NCBI GenBank assembly: GCA_027625915.1
Contig: JANTQA010000032.1
Span: 13,780,001-13,844,000, forward strand
DNA length: 64,000 nucleotides
Source: Anaeramoeba flamelloides
Lineage: Eukaryota > Metamonada > Anaeramoebidae
Direction: 5' to 3'
The position numbers and the translations under genes are program-made. How positions within the stretch are numbered: position 1 is the first letter of the stretch; every line of letters starts with the position of its first letter. The notes under the pieces were generated by a model. That model had not been told where the DNA came from. It ran no database searches and worked only from the letters and a program-made list of their open reading frames with translations. Below are positions 1 to 12,021 of the stretch, piece after piece.

Positions 1-483
1 ACGAAAAATAAAAAAATCATGTGATACATTATGAAAAAAAATTTTTAATTTTGATATTTCCCAATTAAAAATTATTCTCATACCGATTTGAAAACTTTAA
101 AAATATGTAATTCAAACCATTAAAACTAAGACCTTTTGACTGGAAAATGATTTTATTAGTAGAAGGATGTGTAAACATTTATAATTTACTATTTGGGTTT
201 AATCTTATGCCACTTAATAGGAAAATATATTCGAACATAGATAAATATACCAAGCCCATATACAAATTAACTTTTTTCTCTTGTTATTGAATTAACACAA
301 AACTTTAACAAATATTAATGGTTTTTATTTAAAATATTTTTTGATAATTATAAATTTTTTCAAACAGAATGATATTAATTGATAAAATTCAAAAAGTAAT
401 CCTTTTCACAATTTCAAAATGAAAATTTCAAATCTTAAAATATATATCCTTATCGTTGATGAATATTGAAATTATTGAAAAAT
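1..483. other. A+T-rich flank, no gene seen
   Basis: Low-complexity A/T sequence without a convincing reading frame on either strand. It lies downstream of the minus-strand terminal exon that ends at 484 and may contain its 3' untranslated region. Confidence 0.4.
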
Positions 484-623
484 TTATAATGCTTTTCCAC
501 TTTTAAGGGCTTCCCCGAGTTTTATTTTGACATCTTCTAATTCATTTTTGTTTTCCATTCGATTTTTATCTGTTTCTTGCCTTTCAATCTCTTTCTTTTT
601 GCCAAATATTGTTAAAGAGTTTA
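484..623 (-). CDS. Possible terminal exon of an unrecognised gene
   Basis: On the minus strand an open frame runs from a candidate acceptor (…TTGGAAG, next base 623) to TAA at 486-484. It encodes about 45 residues including IFGKKKEIERQET and ending LGEALKSGKAL. The Lys/Glu-rich, probably helical composition and higher G+C compared with its flanks are why I think it is translated. The other frames here are closed. I do not recognise the family. Upstream exons would lie to the right, between 624 and 1308, but none could be placed with confidence; 1040-1130 minus holds a short open stretch that could be one. This would be a gene diverging from the CYRI gene at 1309. The assignment rests on composition and a plausible splice site only. 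Confidence 0.35.
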
Positions 624-1308
624 CTTCCAATCAATTGAATATCTAGAATATAAAATAAATACAAAATAATATTCAATATCACCATTCTGTAATATTTTAA
701 AATGGTTTGAATATAAGAAATAAAAGTTTGATCTTTACTATGATTTTTAAGACTTCAATTTTATTTTTAATTTTTTAATATCTTCAGCTTTTATAAAAAT
801 TAATTCATATCATATTTTATACTTCTAAAATTATTATATACAACCTATTAAAATGTTTATTTTATCTCTACGGACAGTTTTTTTTTTTTTTTTTTTTATC
901 AATATTAAATTTCGGTTAAAGGATTAATTACTGTTAATGATTAAAATGGATTGAACAGGTTATTTACACAATCATAATTGATAAAAAATTACAAAAAATG
1001 ATTAAAACTAAGCCATTAAATTTTCAATTTGTTAACTTGGACTGTTAAGGAAAAGTAAGATTTCTATTGTTATCTATTTTGACGTGTTTTGAAAAATCAG
1101 AATCTTGAAATAGTGGTTCTATCACCCTTAATTAAAAAACTTATATATCATACTTTCCAAAACTTCAAAAAAATTAATAGAATAAATTACAAAGTATTTT
1201 ACTTAGCAGAGCTACGATAATTAATGACTTTTGAAAAACTTTATTTTTTTGTTTTTTTATCAAGCTTTCTTTTTTCCTTCTCAATACTTAATTATTTGAT
1301 CTTCAAAC
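624..1308. other. Intergenic or 5' exon region of the minus-strand gene
   Basis: A+T-rich sequence with a 20-base T run at 878-897. It separates the minus-strand exon at 484-623 from the CYRI start codon and should hold the promoter(s) of both, but no motif could be identified. Confidence 0.4.
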
Positions 1309-4300
1309 ATGGGAATACTCCTTTCAATCTTTTCAAAAGAATCGCCACTAAAAATTTTTCTTGATCTCGAAAGTACAGCAATTTCCTTTTTCTTTCTTTT
1401 TTTCTTCTCCACCTTGAAATTTTATTTGCATATTTTATTCAATAAATGAAAAACTAAAATAAAAAAAATCTTTTCATTTTAACTTGTAAGATGCTGAACC
1501 ACAAACCGAAAAAGAAATTATAATTTACAAAGAGGCATCTGAAGTTCTTAATAAGGCCTCTGAGCTTTTAGACGAATTTCAAGAATATGTTGGGTGTGGA
1601 GAATTGATTCGAAAGGCAATTTCAGAGCCGAACGAAGATAACGAATTGGCAGCTTGGGAAGCAGTCATCCCCCTTGTTGAACAACAATACTATTACTACC
1701 AATTTTACGAACAAATCAGTAAAATTTCATTTTGACTTGTTTTTCTTTTTCTTTGTTTTGTTTTTTTTTATTTTTTTTTTATTGTTTCGTGTGAAGCAGT
1801 TTATTTAAAATCCTTCTTGTCAATTTTTTGTTTTTTTCGAAAATAAAAAAACCAAAAAACAATCAAAATGAATCTTGTGATTGTGTGCATTGTCTTTGAC
1901 AAAAAAAAAACACACAACTTAATAGGGGTACTTTCAGAAACGCTTTTAAGAGAAATTTGCACTGGAGAATCAAAAGAAACTTCAAATCGATTAGTTTCTT
2001 TACAAGCACTTGTCAAGCATTTTGTTCATTTGTTAGATTTTGTTGTCAGATTTGATCATATTAAAATGGACAAACCAGAAATGCAAAATGATTTTAGTTA
2101 TTACAGAAGATATGTTAGTCGGTAAGATTATTTTTTTACCTCAAATTTTCATTTTATTCCAAACTTTCAAGATTCATTTAGAAAATTTTTTAAATTTGGA
2201 GATTTTACATAAATTGCTTCGTTTTTCGGTGATTTAAAATTACCATACCTCGGGAAAAAGAGTCACTATTTTGTAATCGTAAAATGGGTCTCAAGATTTA
2301 ATGATTTCTAATATTTTTTTTCTTATTTTTTCCTTTGCATTAAAAAACAAAAAAACAAAATCCAAAAATTACGTTGATTATTAGAATTCAAAAAGAATTT
2401 ATAACACCAAATTAAACAAAAATTTAAATACTTTAATTGTATTTGTATTTTAATTGTAAACTTTCATAAGTAAAAGTGAATTGATTGAAATTTTTATTGC
2501 AATGATTTTTCTATTCATTTAGAATTAGTTTTAAGTTTTGAAATTGATACTAATTCATAGTTTTAGCACTTTCAATTTCTGGTATCTTGATTGATCAGTT
2601 AAAAATAAGAAGAATACTATTTTGAAAAATTTAATCATTTTGAAATTCAAAAAGGCAACTCATTTTTTTTCTAATCTGTAATATTTGGAATTTATATCAT
2701 AAGAAAATAATTTTTATTTCAAGATTCAAATAATATCTTTCAATGAAACTTGTGAAATGTGACTGTTAAAATAATTTAGATTTTTTCGTTTTACAAAACA
2801 CTAGTATGAAAAAATAAAATTGAAAATTTACAGTTAGACAAAACTATTACCCCAATTATCATTTAATCACGTTAATAAAGTCTATTCACAATATAACAAA
2901 CATTCCAATTCTTAACAACCCTGGGACTGTTGTATTTATTGTTGTTAGTAGTACCACGATTTTTAAAAGTCTCTAGTCGAGAAAAAAAGGTCTTTTTTTG
3001 GGTTATTATATTTTTAAATAGATGCGACAATGAATTTTTGTTAAACTAAACTTTAGGATATTTACTTTGAATAGATAATAACTTATAGTTTTTAAATCAC
3101 TCTATTCATCTAAAAAACGTCAAATATGGAAAAAAAATAACTGTTTATAAATCTAACGAAAGTGTCCGTAGAGTGTCGTAGAGTGCCGTCAAGTGCCTAG
3201 GTTTTCTTGAGGTTTTCTGTTTTATTTATTAAATCTATCGATTTTCGTTAGGTTTTTTTGAGTTTTCTATTTATTTCTAAAATAAAAAAAACATAAGTAA
3301 ATCTATTGATTTTACAAATAAATAGAAAACCTCAAAAAAACCTAGAACACTTCACAAATAAACAGAAAACTCAAGAAAACCTAACGGAGCTTTTCCAGAA
3401 TTCAAAAGAATGGAGAAAAATCATAGATTTTACTCAATTCTTTTAGATTCTGGAAAAGCTAAAGGTGTTTTTTTTTTTACTTTTTGGAATAAACCGAAAA
3501 TTTCAAAAATTTTCAGTTTATTTCAAAAATTAAAAAAAACCTAAACAAAATCAAAAAAAAATTATTTTTTTCAATTTAAAAGAACAAATAATTCTTTCAT
3601 AGTCCAAATAATTGATTCCCTATTAAAAAGATATTTATCAAATTAAAAATACTTTTGAAATATAATAAAATGACTTTTTAGCTAGAAGCAAAAAAATATT
3701 AATAGAACCTGGAAAATTGGATTTTTTAACTTAAATTGTAAAATATCTTTAAAAATATTTTTTGATCCAAGATCTCTTATTAACCAATAGTGTTTATTAT
3801 AAGTGAAGCTCATAAAAAGTGAAAAATTAGCGAATGTTTAAATTTTTTTTTAAAAATATTTTTTCATGATCGTGAAGTATGAAAACAAAGCTTTTAAAGG
3901 TTCTTTAAAACAGTCAACAAACTTTATTAAAACTAGATCAAGAATTTCTAAGAGCTGTTTTTGAGATACTACAGATTTATTTTACTCTTGGAAAAAAAAT
4001 ATAGTTAGTATTTTGAAAAAATGTGGAATTTGTAATTTTCAAAATTTGAGAGAATTACAACAAAAAATTTCAAGAAATTAGAAATACTTGAAGAAAAAAA
4101 AATTCACAGATAAAGTAGTAACACAAAATAATCTTTTACAGAGCCTTGAATAAAATATACTCATAGAATACAAAAAAATAAAAATTATTAGATTTCTTGA
4201 ATTTAACATTCCCAAAACATTGGGAATCAATGAAAAAATAAATCATTTATTAATTTCAAATTGATTTGTTTTTGAAATAAAAATTTAAACCTTATTTTGC

Positions 4301-7300
4301 CAATGTAGTAATACTTTTATTTGAATTAAAAATACGATTTTAAAATTTATATCAATTTCATTTTTGACTTTATCAATATGTTTTGTATTTGAAAACATCA
4401 CTTCAAACTAAAATGAATGTAACAATATATATATTATTAGCTTTATAAAAGTGTTTTTGAAATATAAATTTTTGATATTTATCAAAATTCTTGAAAATTA
4501 ACAAATAAAGTTATAAATTGAAAAAATCAACTAAAAAATTTTTTCATTTATTTGAAACTTTATTAAAAATTTAAATTTTAATTTCACAGACTTTTTATTG
4601 AAATAAACAAATTTTTATAATTGAGAAAATAAAATCAATAAGAAAAATTAAATAAAATTAATAAATGTTCGAACACTGATTAGTGTAATGATTCTTTTTA
4701 TAGTCAATCTTCTTTATTATTAAAAGTAGAAAATAATGAAACCAAATTTATTTTTTTTTTTTATTTGTAAATGACCAAATTATGTGTTATTTTATATAAA
4801 ACAAACTTATTGATTTTATCCCAAGCAAATTTGATAAATTCTGAATTATTTTTATTTTTTATATTTTGATTTTATTGTTTTTTCCATTCCTTTCTTTTTA
4901 ACAAATTGTATTGGATTTTACAAACATTTGATCAATAACGAAAAAGTTTCAATTTAAAAGATCTTTTTGAATCCAAATCATTATTGTTTTTTTAATTATC
5001 CATCTGGACAATCCTTTTTGAAATTACAAAAAACTTAATTTGATAATAAACTTCTTGATAAGTCAAATGATCAGAATTGTTTTGGAGTTTCTAATTAAAA
5101 AAAATTCAAATGAAAAAAAGAAAACAAAAAAGGAATAGAAACAAAGAGTATTTTTAAGACTTTGATATATAAATCTCGTTTTTTTTTTTTTTTTATAAGG
5201 GACGTATCAAAAATAGATTTGCAATGAAAAACTAACAATAATTTTAAAATGAAATAACCACTGAACAAAAGAAAATACTGTTTTTTTAAATATTAATTTT
5301 TTTTTTTCGACTTTTCAGCAAAAATTTGAAAAATATTATTCCCGAATATTAACGATGGATGTTCTAAATGAAAGGATGGTATTTGTGGTGTATATGAAGA
5401 ATTCATAAAGAACGCACATCCTTAAGAGAGTAGCAACATTATGATACTCACTGAAAATGAAATATGCAATAGTTTATTAAAAATTATATCGGTGATTTAA
5501 GACTCATTCCAAAAAATTTAAAAAAACAAAAAATGTGAAAAAATGAAAATTTTACTAATATTTACAATTAAAATTTCAAAGAAAATAATAGTTTTAAAAA
5601 AAACAAAATAAAAGTGATTTTGAGAATTTTATTTTTTTTTGAATAATATATATTCTTTTTTCGACCTATAATATTAAGCCCATCTAGATTTATATTTTTA
5701 TATTTTATTTATATTATATTTAGTTTTTATTTGAATATAATTTTCTCAACAAAATGTTTTACAAATCAAACTATTCGAGAGTTATCAAAAAAAAAATTTT
5801 TATAATTATTTTTTTTTAAATTCTACTTTAGAAAAAAAAAGATTTTCAAGTTTCATTTAATGATATTAGTTATCTAGATTTATCTTTAATTGTTTTGTAT
5901 ATTTTAAAAAGAAATTCATTTTATTTCGTAATATAATTTCAATATTATTTAAAAAGTTTTTGACAATTAATTCAATACTTATTTAATTTATTATATTCTT
6001 TTCTTTCTTGATTCGTTTTGATCTAGTAACTTTTTAATTATTAATAAAATAAAAAATTATCTTTTATTTTACCATTACAAAAATATCTAATCTTTTATTC
6101 GAGATAATTCTTTTATAATTTTAATAAAGAAAAATATCTCATTTTTTAGAACTTATTGGAAAAATATTTGATTTATTTAAAAATATTTTTTTAAAAAGTT
6201 TACCTGGCTTTATCTCAAAAATGTTACAAATTTTGTATTTTTTTCAAAAAAGCAAAATTAACATTTATTAATAGTTAATTCATCTTTAGAATTCATTATT
6301 TTGTGATTTTTGATAAAATTATTCAGTTCATATTAATAAGTATTTTAGACATTTCAAACAGTACCATATCATTTTTATTTCAATTCCTAATTATTTTAAA
6401 AAATTCCTAATTATTTGAAATTAAGTGGTTCTATAAATATGAAGACAAATTACAAATCATTATTTTGGTCTTCAGATCTCATTTTTAAAAGTTAAGAAAG
6501 ATTGAATAGTTAATAAAATTTTGCTAATTTTAAAATATTTTGAATTAAAAAATTAATTCTTTGATCATCACAAAGATCTTAAAAAAACAATTAATTTTTA
6601 AAAAATAGAAAAAAAAAAAGAAATTACATTGAAGATCAGATCAAAAATGATAATTTTTCTTTTGGTTTTGATTTGGTTTACAAATTGATCGAACCTTTAT
6701 ATTTACAATAATAATTAATTAAGGAATAATAATCATTTCTCCACATTATCATTATAGTCTTAGGATATAACGAACAATAAAAATTCACTTGGATAGTACA
6801 AACCTTTCAATGTGTTTTATATTTTTAACTCTCTTTGGTTAAATCATTTTCTTCACTCCATTTAGACTTAAAAACATCCATTTAATCTCAAAAAAAAACT
6901 ATATTTCAAAAATTGTGACTTATTTGAAATAATAAATTTAAAAAAAATAAATTTATTCTTTTATATTCAAGATTAATTATTATTAAATCTTATTAACAAT
7001 TCACTTTTACATCATTATCAACATTTAAAAAACTGATATTTGAAAAATTATAAAAAATAAAAACCAAAAACTTCAAAAAGTTGAATCACATTTTGGAAAT
7101 AAGAATTACAGATTTTTTATTTACTTGACTTTCAATGAAAAAAAGTTGAACAAGAAAATTTTTTTTCTAATAAATATATATATTTTAAAAGACATTACAT
7201 AGTCCCAATTTTCTTAAGGTTATTTGTCTTTTTGAAGATCTTTTTTTTTTTCCACTTGGCTTATTTAAATACTATCTAAAATAAAACCATAATGTTTTAA

Positions 7301-9069
7301 CCCATACATCCCATATGGTGGCTTTATTTAAGATAATCCTTAAAAAAAAAAAAAATTTGACTAAATTAGAAAAAATAATTTTGATCTAAAACACGAAAAT
7401 TTTTTTTGAGAAGAATTCGGGATAAAATTTGATAAAACCACTTCTAATAACAAATATAAAGTGAGTCAACATTTTTGAAAAATAGTTTATTTGACAATAA
7501 AGTAAATATAGAATGTTAGATATAAAGATTGTATCGTCTCTATACTCTCTCTTTTTTTTTTTTGATCTAACTCTTACTTATTCCTTTAAAATTTAGAAAA
7601 ATTTCAATTAGAGTAATAGTGTAATGTTTAATAAAAGAGGGGGAGTATAGATGAAAAATATAATATTTGCAATTTCATATCAAGACATAAATATATATAT
7701 ATATTTAATAATAAAATAGAGAAGGGGAAAGAAAATTAAGAGTGAAAAAAAAAAAAAATATCGAGTCAGAGCTGAAGCACAAAGTCAATATTTTCACCAC
7801 TTTATTAATTTTCAAGTGGATCAGAAAATAATATTGTTTACTTTCGTTGTTTTTCATTGATTTTTATTATTTAAAGTACACTTTGTTGAAAAATAATTTA
7901 TTAATATTTTTTCAAACGTGAAATAAAACGCCACAATAGAATGTTGAGATAGGAACAAAATATAAACCTTCTAACATCCCCCCCCCCCCTAAAGTAGGTT
8001 AAAGACAATTTAACTTAACATTTCATTAAGGCATTTAATTTTATCTTTGAAATTCAAATTAATAAATTATTTTTCAACAAGTACTTTAAATAATAAAAAT
8101 CAAGACACAGTCAAATTAAACAATGTTATTTTCTGATCCAATTGAAAATTAATAAAAAATTGAAAATTTTATCTTTTTGGTGGCTACTCGCTTAAGACAT
8201 ATATTAATATTTTTCATTTATTATTATTTAAATTTCTCATAAAAAGCTATTGATCAAAATATTTTTAAAAAATTTAATAACAATATTTTTTCTAAAAGTA
8301 ATACATTACTATTTATTCAAAAAAAAATAAATAAACTCAAAATTTTATTCACCTTTATTTATAATAATTCCTTTTCTTTTTTTTTTTTTTATTTTAAATA
8401 CCAAAATCATTTTTTTTTCAAAAAAAACAACTAATGTTTTTTTATAATTATTAATTTATTTTTAAAATATAATTAAAATAGAAAGAGAAGTGAACTAGAT
8501 ATTAATGATTTAGTTGTTGAAGATCAAGTTTGTGATGCAATGAGCCTAACCTTCGCATATCCAGCACCAATGCTTAAAGGAGTTATTGATACAGTTGTAA
8601 ATTTTAAAATTAAGGTATTATTCACTTTTTTTTTCTTTTCTTATACTTATTTTTTCTTATTTTTATTTATTTTTGACAGTTTATTAATTCTCTTGCTTAA
8701 TTTCCATTTTTATCTTTGTATATAACTAAATGATTACAATAGAACGTTGTCCCTGAAAAAAATTTAACAGCAGGATTGAGTTCGATGGTTAACGTATTTT
8801 ATTATTTACTTGAAAATAGAAAATTCGAAAGTGAAGAAACAAATCTATTTTGTCTGAGAGCAATGGTTGGAACAATTGTTATTTTTGATCACGTCGATGA
8901 AAAGGGAACTTTTGATAAAAAATCACCAATCCAAATTAAAAACTGTTTAACCTTACTTGTAAATTTCGATCCGAAACAACAATCATTAATTAATATGATA
9001 AAATTTTCAACAAAGCATTGGAGAGACGAAAAAACTAAACAATCACTGAAATCTATTCTTGATAAATAA
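1309..9069 (+). CDS. CYRI: CYRI/FAM49 family Rac1-binding protein (five exons)
   Basis: Exons 1309-1372, 1491-1718, 1926-2121, 8482-8614 and 8743-9069 join in frame to 315 residues, close to the ~320 of animal CYRI-A/B. The protein starts MGILLS, with Gly2 and Ser6 fitting the N-myristoylation seen in CYRI-B. It then reads DLENAEP across junction 1, [12 protein letters not shown] (animal KAWGAVVPLVGK), [29 protein letters not shown], and STKHWRDE near the C-terminus. Arg158/Arg159 match the Arg pair that binds active Rac1 in CYRI-B. From established family knowledge, CYRI proteins compete with the WAVE/Scar complex for Rac1 at the plasma membrane and limit lamellipodia; that role here is inference. 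All introns are GT-AG; intron phases (1, 1, 2, 0) restore the frame and family-conserved residues at each junction. Introns 1, 2 and 4 are 118, 207 and 128 bp, but intron 3 is 6360 bp and full of repeats. Stop is TAA. Confidence 0.93.
3153..3546 (+). repeat. Modular hairpin repeat, copy R1
   Basis: Begins with 10-bp-period units (GTGTCCGTAGA GTGTCGTAGA GTGCCGTCAA GTGCCTAGG at 3162-3200). Three palindromic modules follow: a long one (3195-3385) whose arms carry GAGGTTTTCT / AGAAAACCTC and CGTTAGG / CCTAACG, hairpin A (3389-3462, arms CCAGAATTCAAAAGAAT / ATTCTTTTAGATTCTGG) and hairpin B (3474-3541, arms GAATAAACCGAAAATTT / AAATTTTCAGTTTATTTC). The same modules recur at 18.1, 36.0-36.4, 47.7 and 59.5 kb. 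Confidence 0.85.
5367..5435 (-). repeat. Transposon-like terminal sequence
   Basis: The end GAACGCACATCCTTAAGAG is the reverse complement of the left end of the 26.9-30.3 kb element (CTCTAAGGATGTGCGTTC at 26911), and the 5367 side (AAATGAAAGGATGGTATTT) resembles 30268-30285. If it is a terminus, the element lies to its left, but no partner end was found. Confidence 0.45.
6895..7190 (-). repeat. Dispersed ~280-bp repeat, intronic copy
   Basis: Aligns by eye over its length with 48310-48600 (same orientation) and, inverted, with 16485-16760 and 17035-17330. Shared landmarks on this strand are a TTATTAACAATTCACTTT block, AAAACCAAAAAC, and GATTTTTTATT followed by an ACTTTCA block. No coding potential. 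Confidence 0.6.
7804..8154. repeat. Foldback element with ~100-bp arms
   Basis: Left arm 7804-7904 and right arm 8056-8154 are inverted copies; landmarks are GATCAGAAAATAATATTGTT against AACAATGTTATTTTCTGATC, and GTTGAAAAATAATTTATTAAT against ATTAATAAATTATTTTTCAAC. The ~150-bp loop contains an 11-base C tract. The right flank (GGTGGCTACTCGCTTAAG) resembles the end of a related arm at 14700-14775. Confidence 0.75.
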
Positions 9070-9373
9070 TATTCTTTTTATTTTTATTATTTTTAATAAT
9101 CAATTACTTTTGGATCAATACTTTATTTTTTATCTTTTTTTTTTTTTTTTAAATTAAAATATTCTTTTTTATTAAAATTTCAATTTTTTAGTATTAAATC
9201 ATCGAATAAAAAGAAATTAGAAAAAAATCCTAACAATTATTAAAATTTTTGAAATTTAAAAATTATCAAAAATAAATACAATTATATTTCTGATGATAAA
9301 ATAAAAGAACTTTTTTTTTTTATTATTTTCATAGATTCTTTTTGATTTTCGTTTTGTAAAATAAACCATTTTC
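9070..9373. other. 3' flank of CYRI, no gene seen
   Basis: A/T-rich 3' flank of the CYRI gene, presumably its 3' untranslated region and terminator. A run of T (9138-9151) follows the stop codon by 70 bp. Confidence 0.4.
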
Positions 9374-9480
9374 CCGTCAAAGGGTCTCAGTTGTGGTAAG
9401 CGAATTACATGTTTCTAAAGGGTTTGAATGGATATTAGAAGAAAAAATTTATTTTGTAAGTTTCAAAATCAGTTTTTTCC
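9374..9480 (+). repeat. Dispersed repeat end (GTCAAAGGG...)
   Basis: GTCAAAGGGTCTCAG and the following TAAAGGGTTTGAATGGATAT, ATTAGAAGAAAAAATTTAT match the left end of the inverted-repeat element at 61385 (GTCAAAGGGGCCCAG, TTAAAGGGTTTGCATAGATA). Only this end is seen here, so it is a truncated copy. Confidence 0.55.
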
Positions 9481-9639
9481 CAATTAGTAAAATATTTATT
9501 TTTTGAATTCAAATACTGAAAAAACCTTAAAATCAAATCAATTATCCAAAATAAAATATTTAGGAATTTGGCTTTGAGAAAAAAAGAAGCCTTTAGAAAA
9601 AAACTTTAAAAAAAGTTAAAAGTAACTTTTAAAAAATAA

Positions 9640-10010
9640 TGATGTTTTTAGCCAACAAAAACTCACCAATGGAGTAAAATTACTAATGTTTAAATCAATA
9701 TGTATTAGTCAGTTATTTTATGGATCAGTTATATTTAATCTAACTCAAAAAGATTTCGACTCAATTGATGCTTGAATAAATAAAAAGGTAACAAAATTCT
9801 TAAAAATCAATCTACATTCCCCGATTATAATATATAAAACTGAAGCAAAAATTGACCAAGTCAGAATTTCGCTTTACAAAAGAAAATATAAACTCAAAAA
9901 GAAATTAGAAATTCTTGTGTTTTGGACCTATATCCAAAATTTTAAAGTTTTCAAAAAAACGATTATGAAAATATTAAAAGGGAAATAGACACCTTAAAAT
10001 TATTATAAGG
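9640..10010 (+). mobile_element. Decayed LINE fragment (post-RT region)
   Basis: Translates, with interruptions, to sequence typical of the region after the reverse transcriptase of non-LTR retrotransposons: QLFYGSVIFNLTQKDFDSID, INKKVTKFLKINLHSP, TEAKIDQVRISLYKRKY. The same sequence recurs at 17640-18090. Both copies have a stop (TGA here, TAG there) where an aromatic codon is expected just after DSIDA/NMVDA. It is a dead 5'- and 3'-truncated copy lying downstream of CYRI. Confidence 0.65.
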
Positions 10011-10015
10011 GTTCT

Positions 10016-10470
10016 TGTGAATAAGGTCAAAAGTATGTTTAAAAAAATTATTCAAATTTGAAATTGTTTTGCACATTTTTTTGAAATCCAGAAAATGAAT
10101 TTTTTTGGAAACTTTAAAGAATAAAAAACATTTTAAAGATAGGATCTAAAGTTGATTAATAATCTTTCGGTTAAACTTGTATCAAATTTTATTTATTAAT
10201 CACATTTACTTAAATTAATTTTGTTGGCTGAGATTTGAATTGAAATATTAATAATGTAAAATAATAACAAAATAAAAATTTTTTCTTTCAAAATCAATAC
10301 TTGGTGACATAAAACTAAAAATATGTTGTAACCATTATCAAGAATTAAATCAATTGTTAAGAAAAATAATCAATTACTTTTTTTTTTGCTTTTATCTTGG
10401 AAACATATGTTATTTGGATTTCAAAAAATAAGACTCAAATTTTTGAATTGTTAGGAAGGGGTTAACTCAT
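10016..10470 (+). repeat. Arm of a 4.8-kb-apart inverted repeat (left)
   Basis: Reverse-complement similarity to 14820-15265. Landmarks are ATTCAAATTTGAAATTGTTTTG against CAAAACAATTTCAAATTTGAAT, TTTTGGCCT-like motifs against AAGGTCAAAA, and CTTATCTTGGAAAC-like blocks against GTTTCCAAGATAAAA. A third partial copy is at about 46975-47095. The two arms bracket the cysteine-rich secreted protein gene. Confidence 0.6.
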
Positions 10471-11120
10471 GGATTTCATCATTTAAAACACAATTTACAA
10501 AAAAAATTATTTTCTCCCTTAGGGAATTACCATCACCCTAGATTTCTCTATAATCAAAGTATGTTGTAATTGGGTGTAAATGATATTAGTGACCCATGGC
10601 TCAAATAGCTCTTTAAAATCTATTATAAATCTTATTGCACTACAAATTATTACATTTTTTATGAAGGATCATTATTAAAAATATTCAATTGAAAATTTTT
10701 TTTTTAATTCCTTTACCAAATCAAAAAATAGAAACTCAACTAATATTATTCCAGTATTTAAAAATTCAGATTTCGAACAACCCAAAAGTAACTATTTTTT
10801 TGATTGTTCAATTTCAAAGATTAACTCAATAATCATCAAGATAAAAACCCAAATACTGATTAGTTTTGTTTCCTTTTTATAAAGCTACTTGTAACGTCAA
10901 TGTATTTCGAATATTTCAGAAATAATTTGTCAAAAAAATCTATTGGTTAATTATTTAATTTTTAAAAAAAAACGAATTTTTTAGCAACTAATCTACATTT
11001 CCCCATAAATTTAAGAAATATATTTTGTGACTTTGGTCTCTGAATATTGATAATTCAACCTTTAAATTTGTGGCAAAATGCAGATTTTTTTCTGAAATTG
11101 TTGGGTTTTTTACTAATACA
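10471..11120. other. A/T-rich stretch, nothing recognised
   Basis: No reading frame, repeat match or structure that I can support. Confidence 0.3.
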
Positions 11121-11597
11121 TACTGTAGTCAATATAAAGCATGCAAAAAAATTTAAAGTGTGTTTCAAAATAAAAAGCGTGTTTTTTTGTTATAGAAGAA
11201 CTAATACATTAACAAATCAAAGAAACTGATAATAAAGCCTAAATAAATATGATACTGATTTCTTAAAGTTTTATTATTTAAAAAGAAATTCTAAAAATGA
11301 AGGATCAAATTGGAAAATTTATCTCAAAAAAATAGAGTTAATTTTTATAAAAATTTTTATCATCAAAAACCATAAAAAAAAAATTGAGAAAATTATGGAA
11401 AATTTTCAACTATTTGCATGAATAATTTAAATTTTACTGAAAATAACCAAACCTTTACTTTCAAAATTGATTTCAACTTAGGTATACTATTTGGTAATTG
11501 ATTGGATGTTGCCTTGGAACAATAAGAAAAAAAAGCACGGATAATATTTTGAAACACGGATTATACTCTTTTGATACGCATTATTTTGATCATTGTA
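11121..11597 (+). mobile_element. Tc1/mariner-like MITE, copy A
   Basis: A ~477-bp non-coding element with ~70-bp terminal inverted repeats (TACTGTAGTCAATATAAAGC at the left; right end read inverted TACAATGATCAAAATAATGC) and TA at both borders, the Tc1/mariner target. Subterminal blocks GTGTTTCAAAATAAAAAG and GAAACACGGATTATA are shared with copies B, C and D. No transposase, so it is non-autonomous. Confidence 0.8.
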
Positions 11598-12021
11598 GAT
11601 CATTTTTAATTGATGAGATCAACATTATTACTACTTGACTAATCGATTTTTTAGAGACATTCGAACCATGTAGCACTAATGTGGTTAGGCCCAATAACAA
11701 CATACTTTGATCGTAGGCTTCTCCTTGGTTGAAGCTAATCCCTTAAGGATCTTTACAAGATTTCATTTTATTTTTAAAAAATACTGCTCCCTTAAATTTT
11801 TTGAGTTTTTTCAAAGATTTGTAGAAAATAAAATCTAATATAAAATCTATTTAGAACTGTAATTTTATTTCAAATAGTATAAGAACAAAACCGTTTTGAA
11901 AAATTGTTTATCAAAACATTATATTTCTTTGAATTGAATTTTTTTTAACTTTTGAATTTTTTATTTTTTCTTGCTTTTGGGATATTTGGTTAATTTTTGT
12001 TCAATCTTCTTTTCTTGTTCA
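11598..12021. other. Intergenic, with a dispersed CCCTTAAGGATC repeat
   Basis: 11740-11799 is an inverted copy of 13885-13948 (CTCCCTTAAGGATCTTT…ATTTTATTTTTAAAAAATA). 11640-11740 is richer in G+C than its flanks but has no open frame that I recognise. Confidence 0.45.

Larger units (their letters stand above)
2122..8481 (+). other. 6.36-kb intron of the CYRI gene
   Basis: Starts GTAAGA and ends …TTAAAATAG. It splits one Arg codon (CG|A) inside the conserved [13 protein letters not shown] stretch, so both ends are well fixed. No coding sequence was seen inside. It carries a modular hairpin repeat (3153-3546), a transposon end (5367-5435), a dispersed repeat (6895-7190), a (TA)n tract near 7691, a foldback element (7804-8154) and a C11 tract near 7979. 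The stretches 3550-5360 and 5440-6890 are plain A/T-rich DNA. Confidence 0.9.

Noticed and set aside
11640-11760. tRNA-like GGTTCGAAT on the minus strand in a less A/T-rich patch
   Set aside because: No acceptor stem, D-arm or anticodon arm can be drawn around it.
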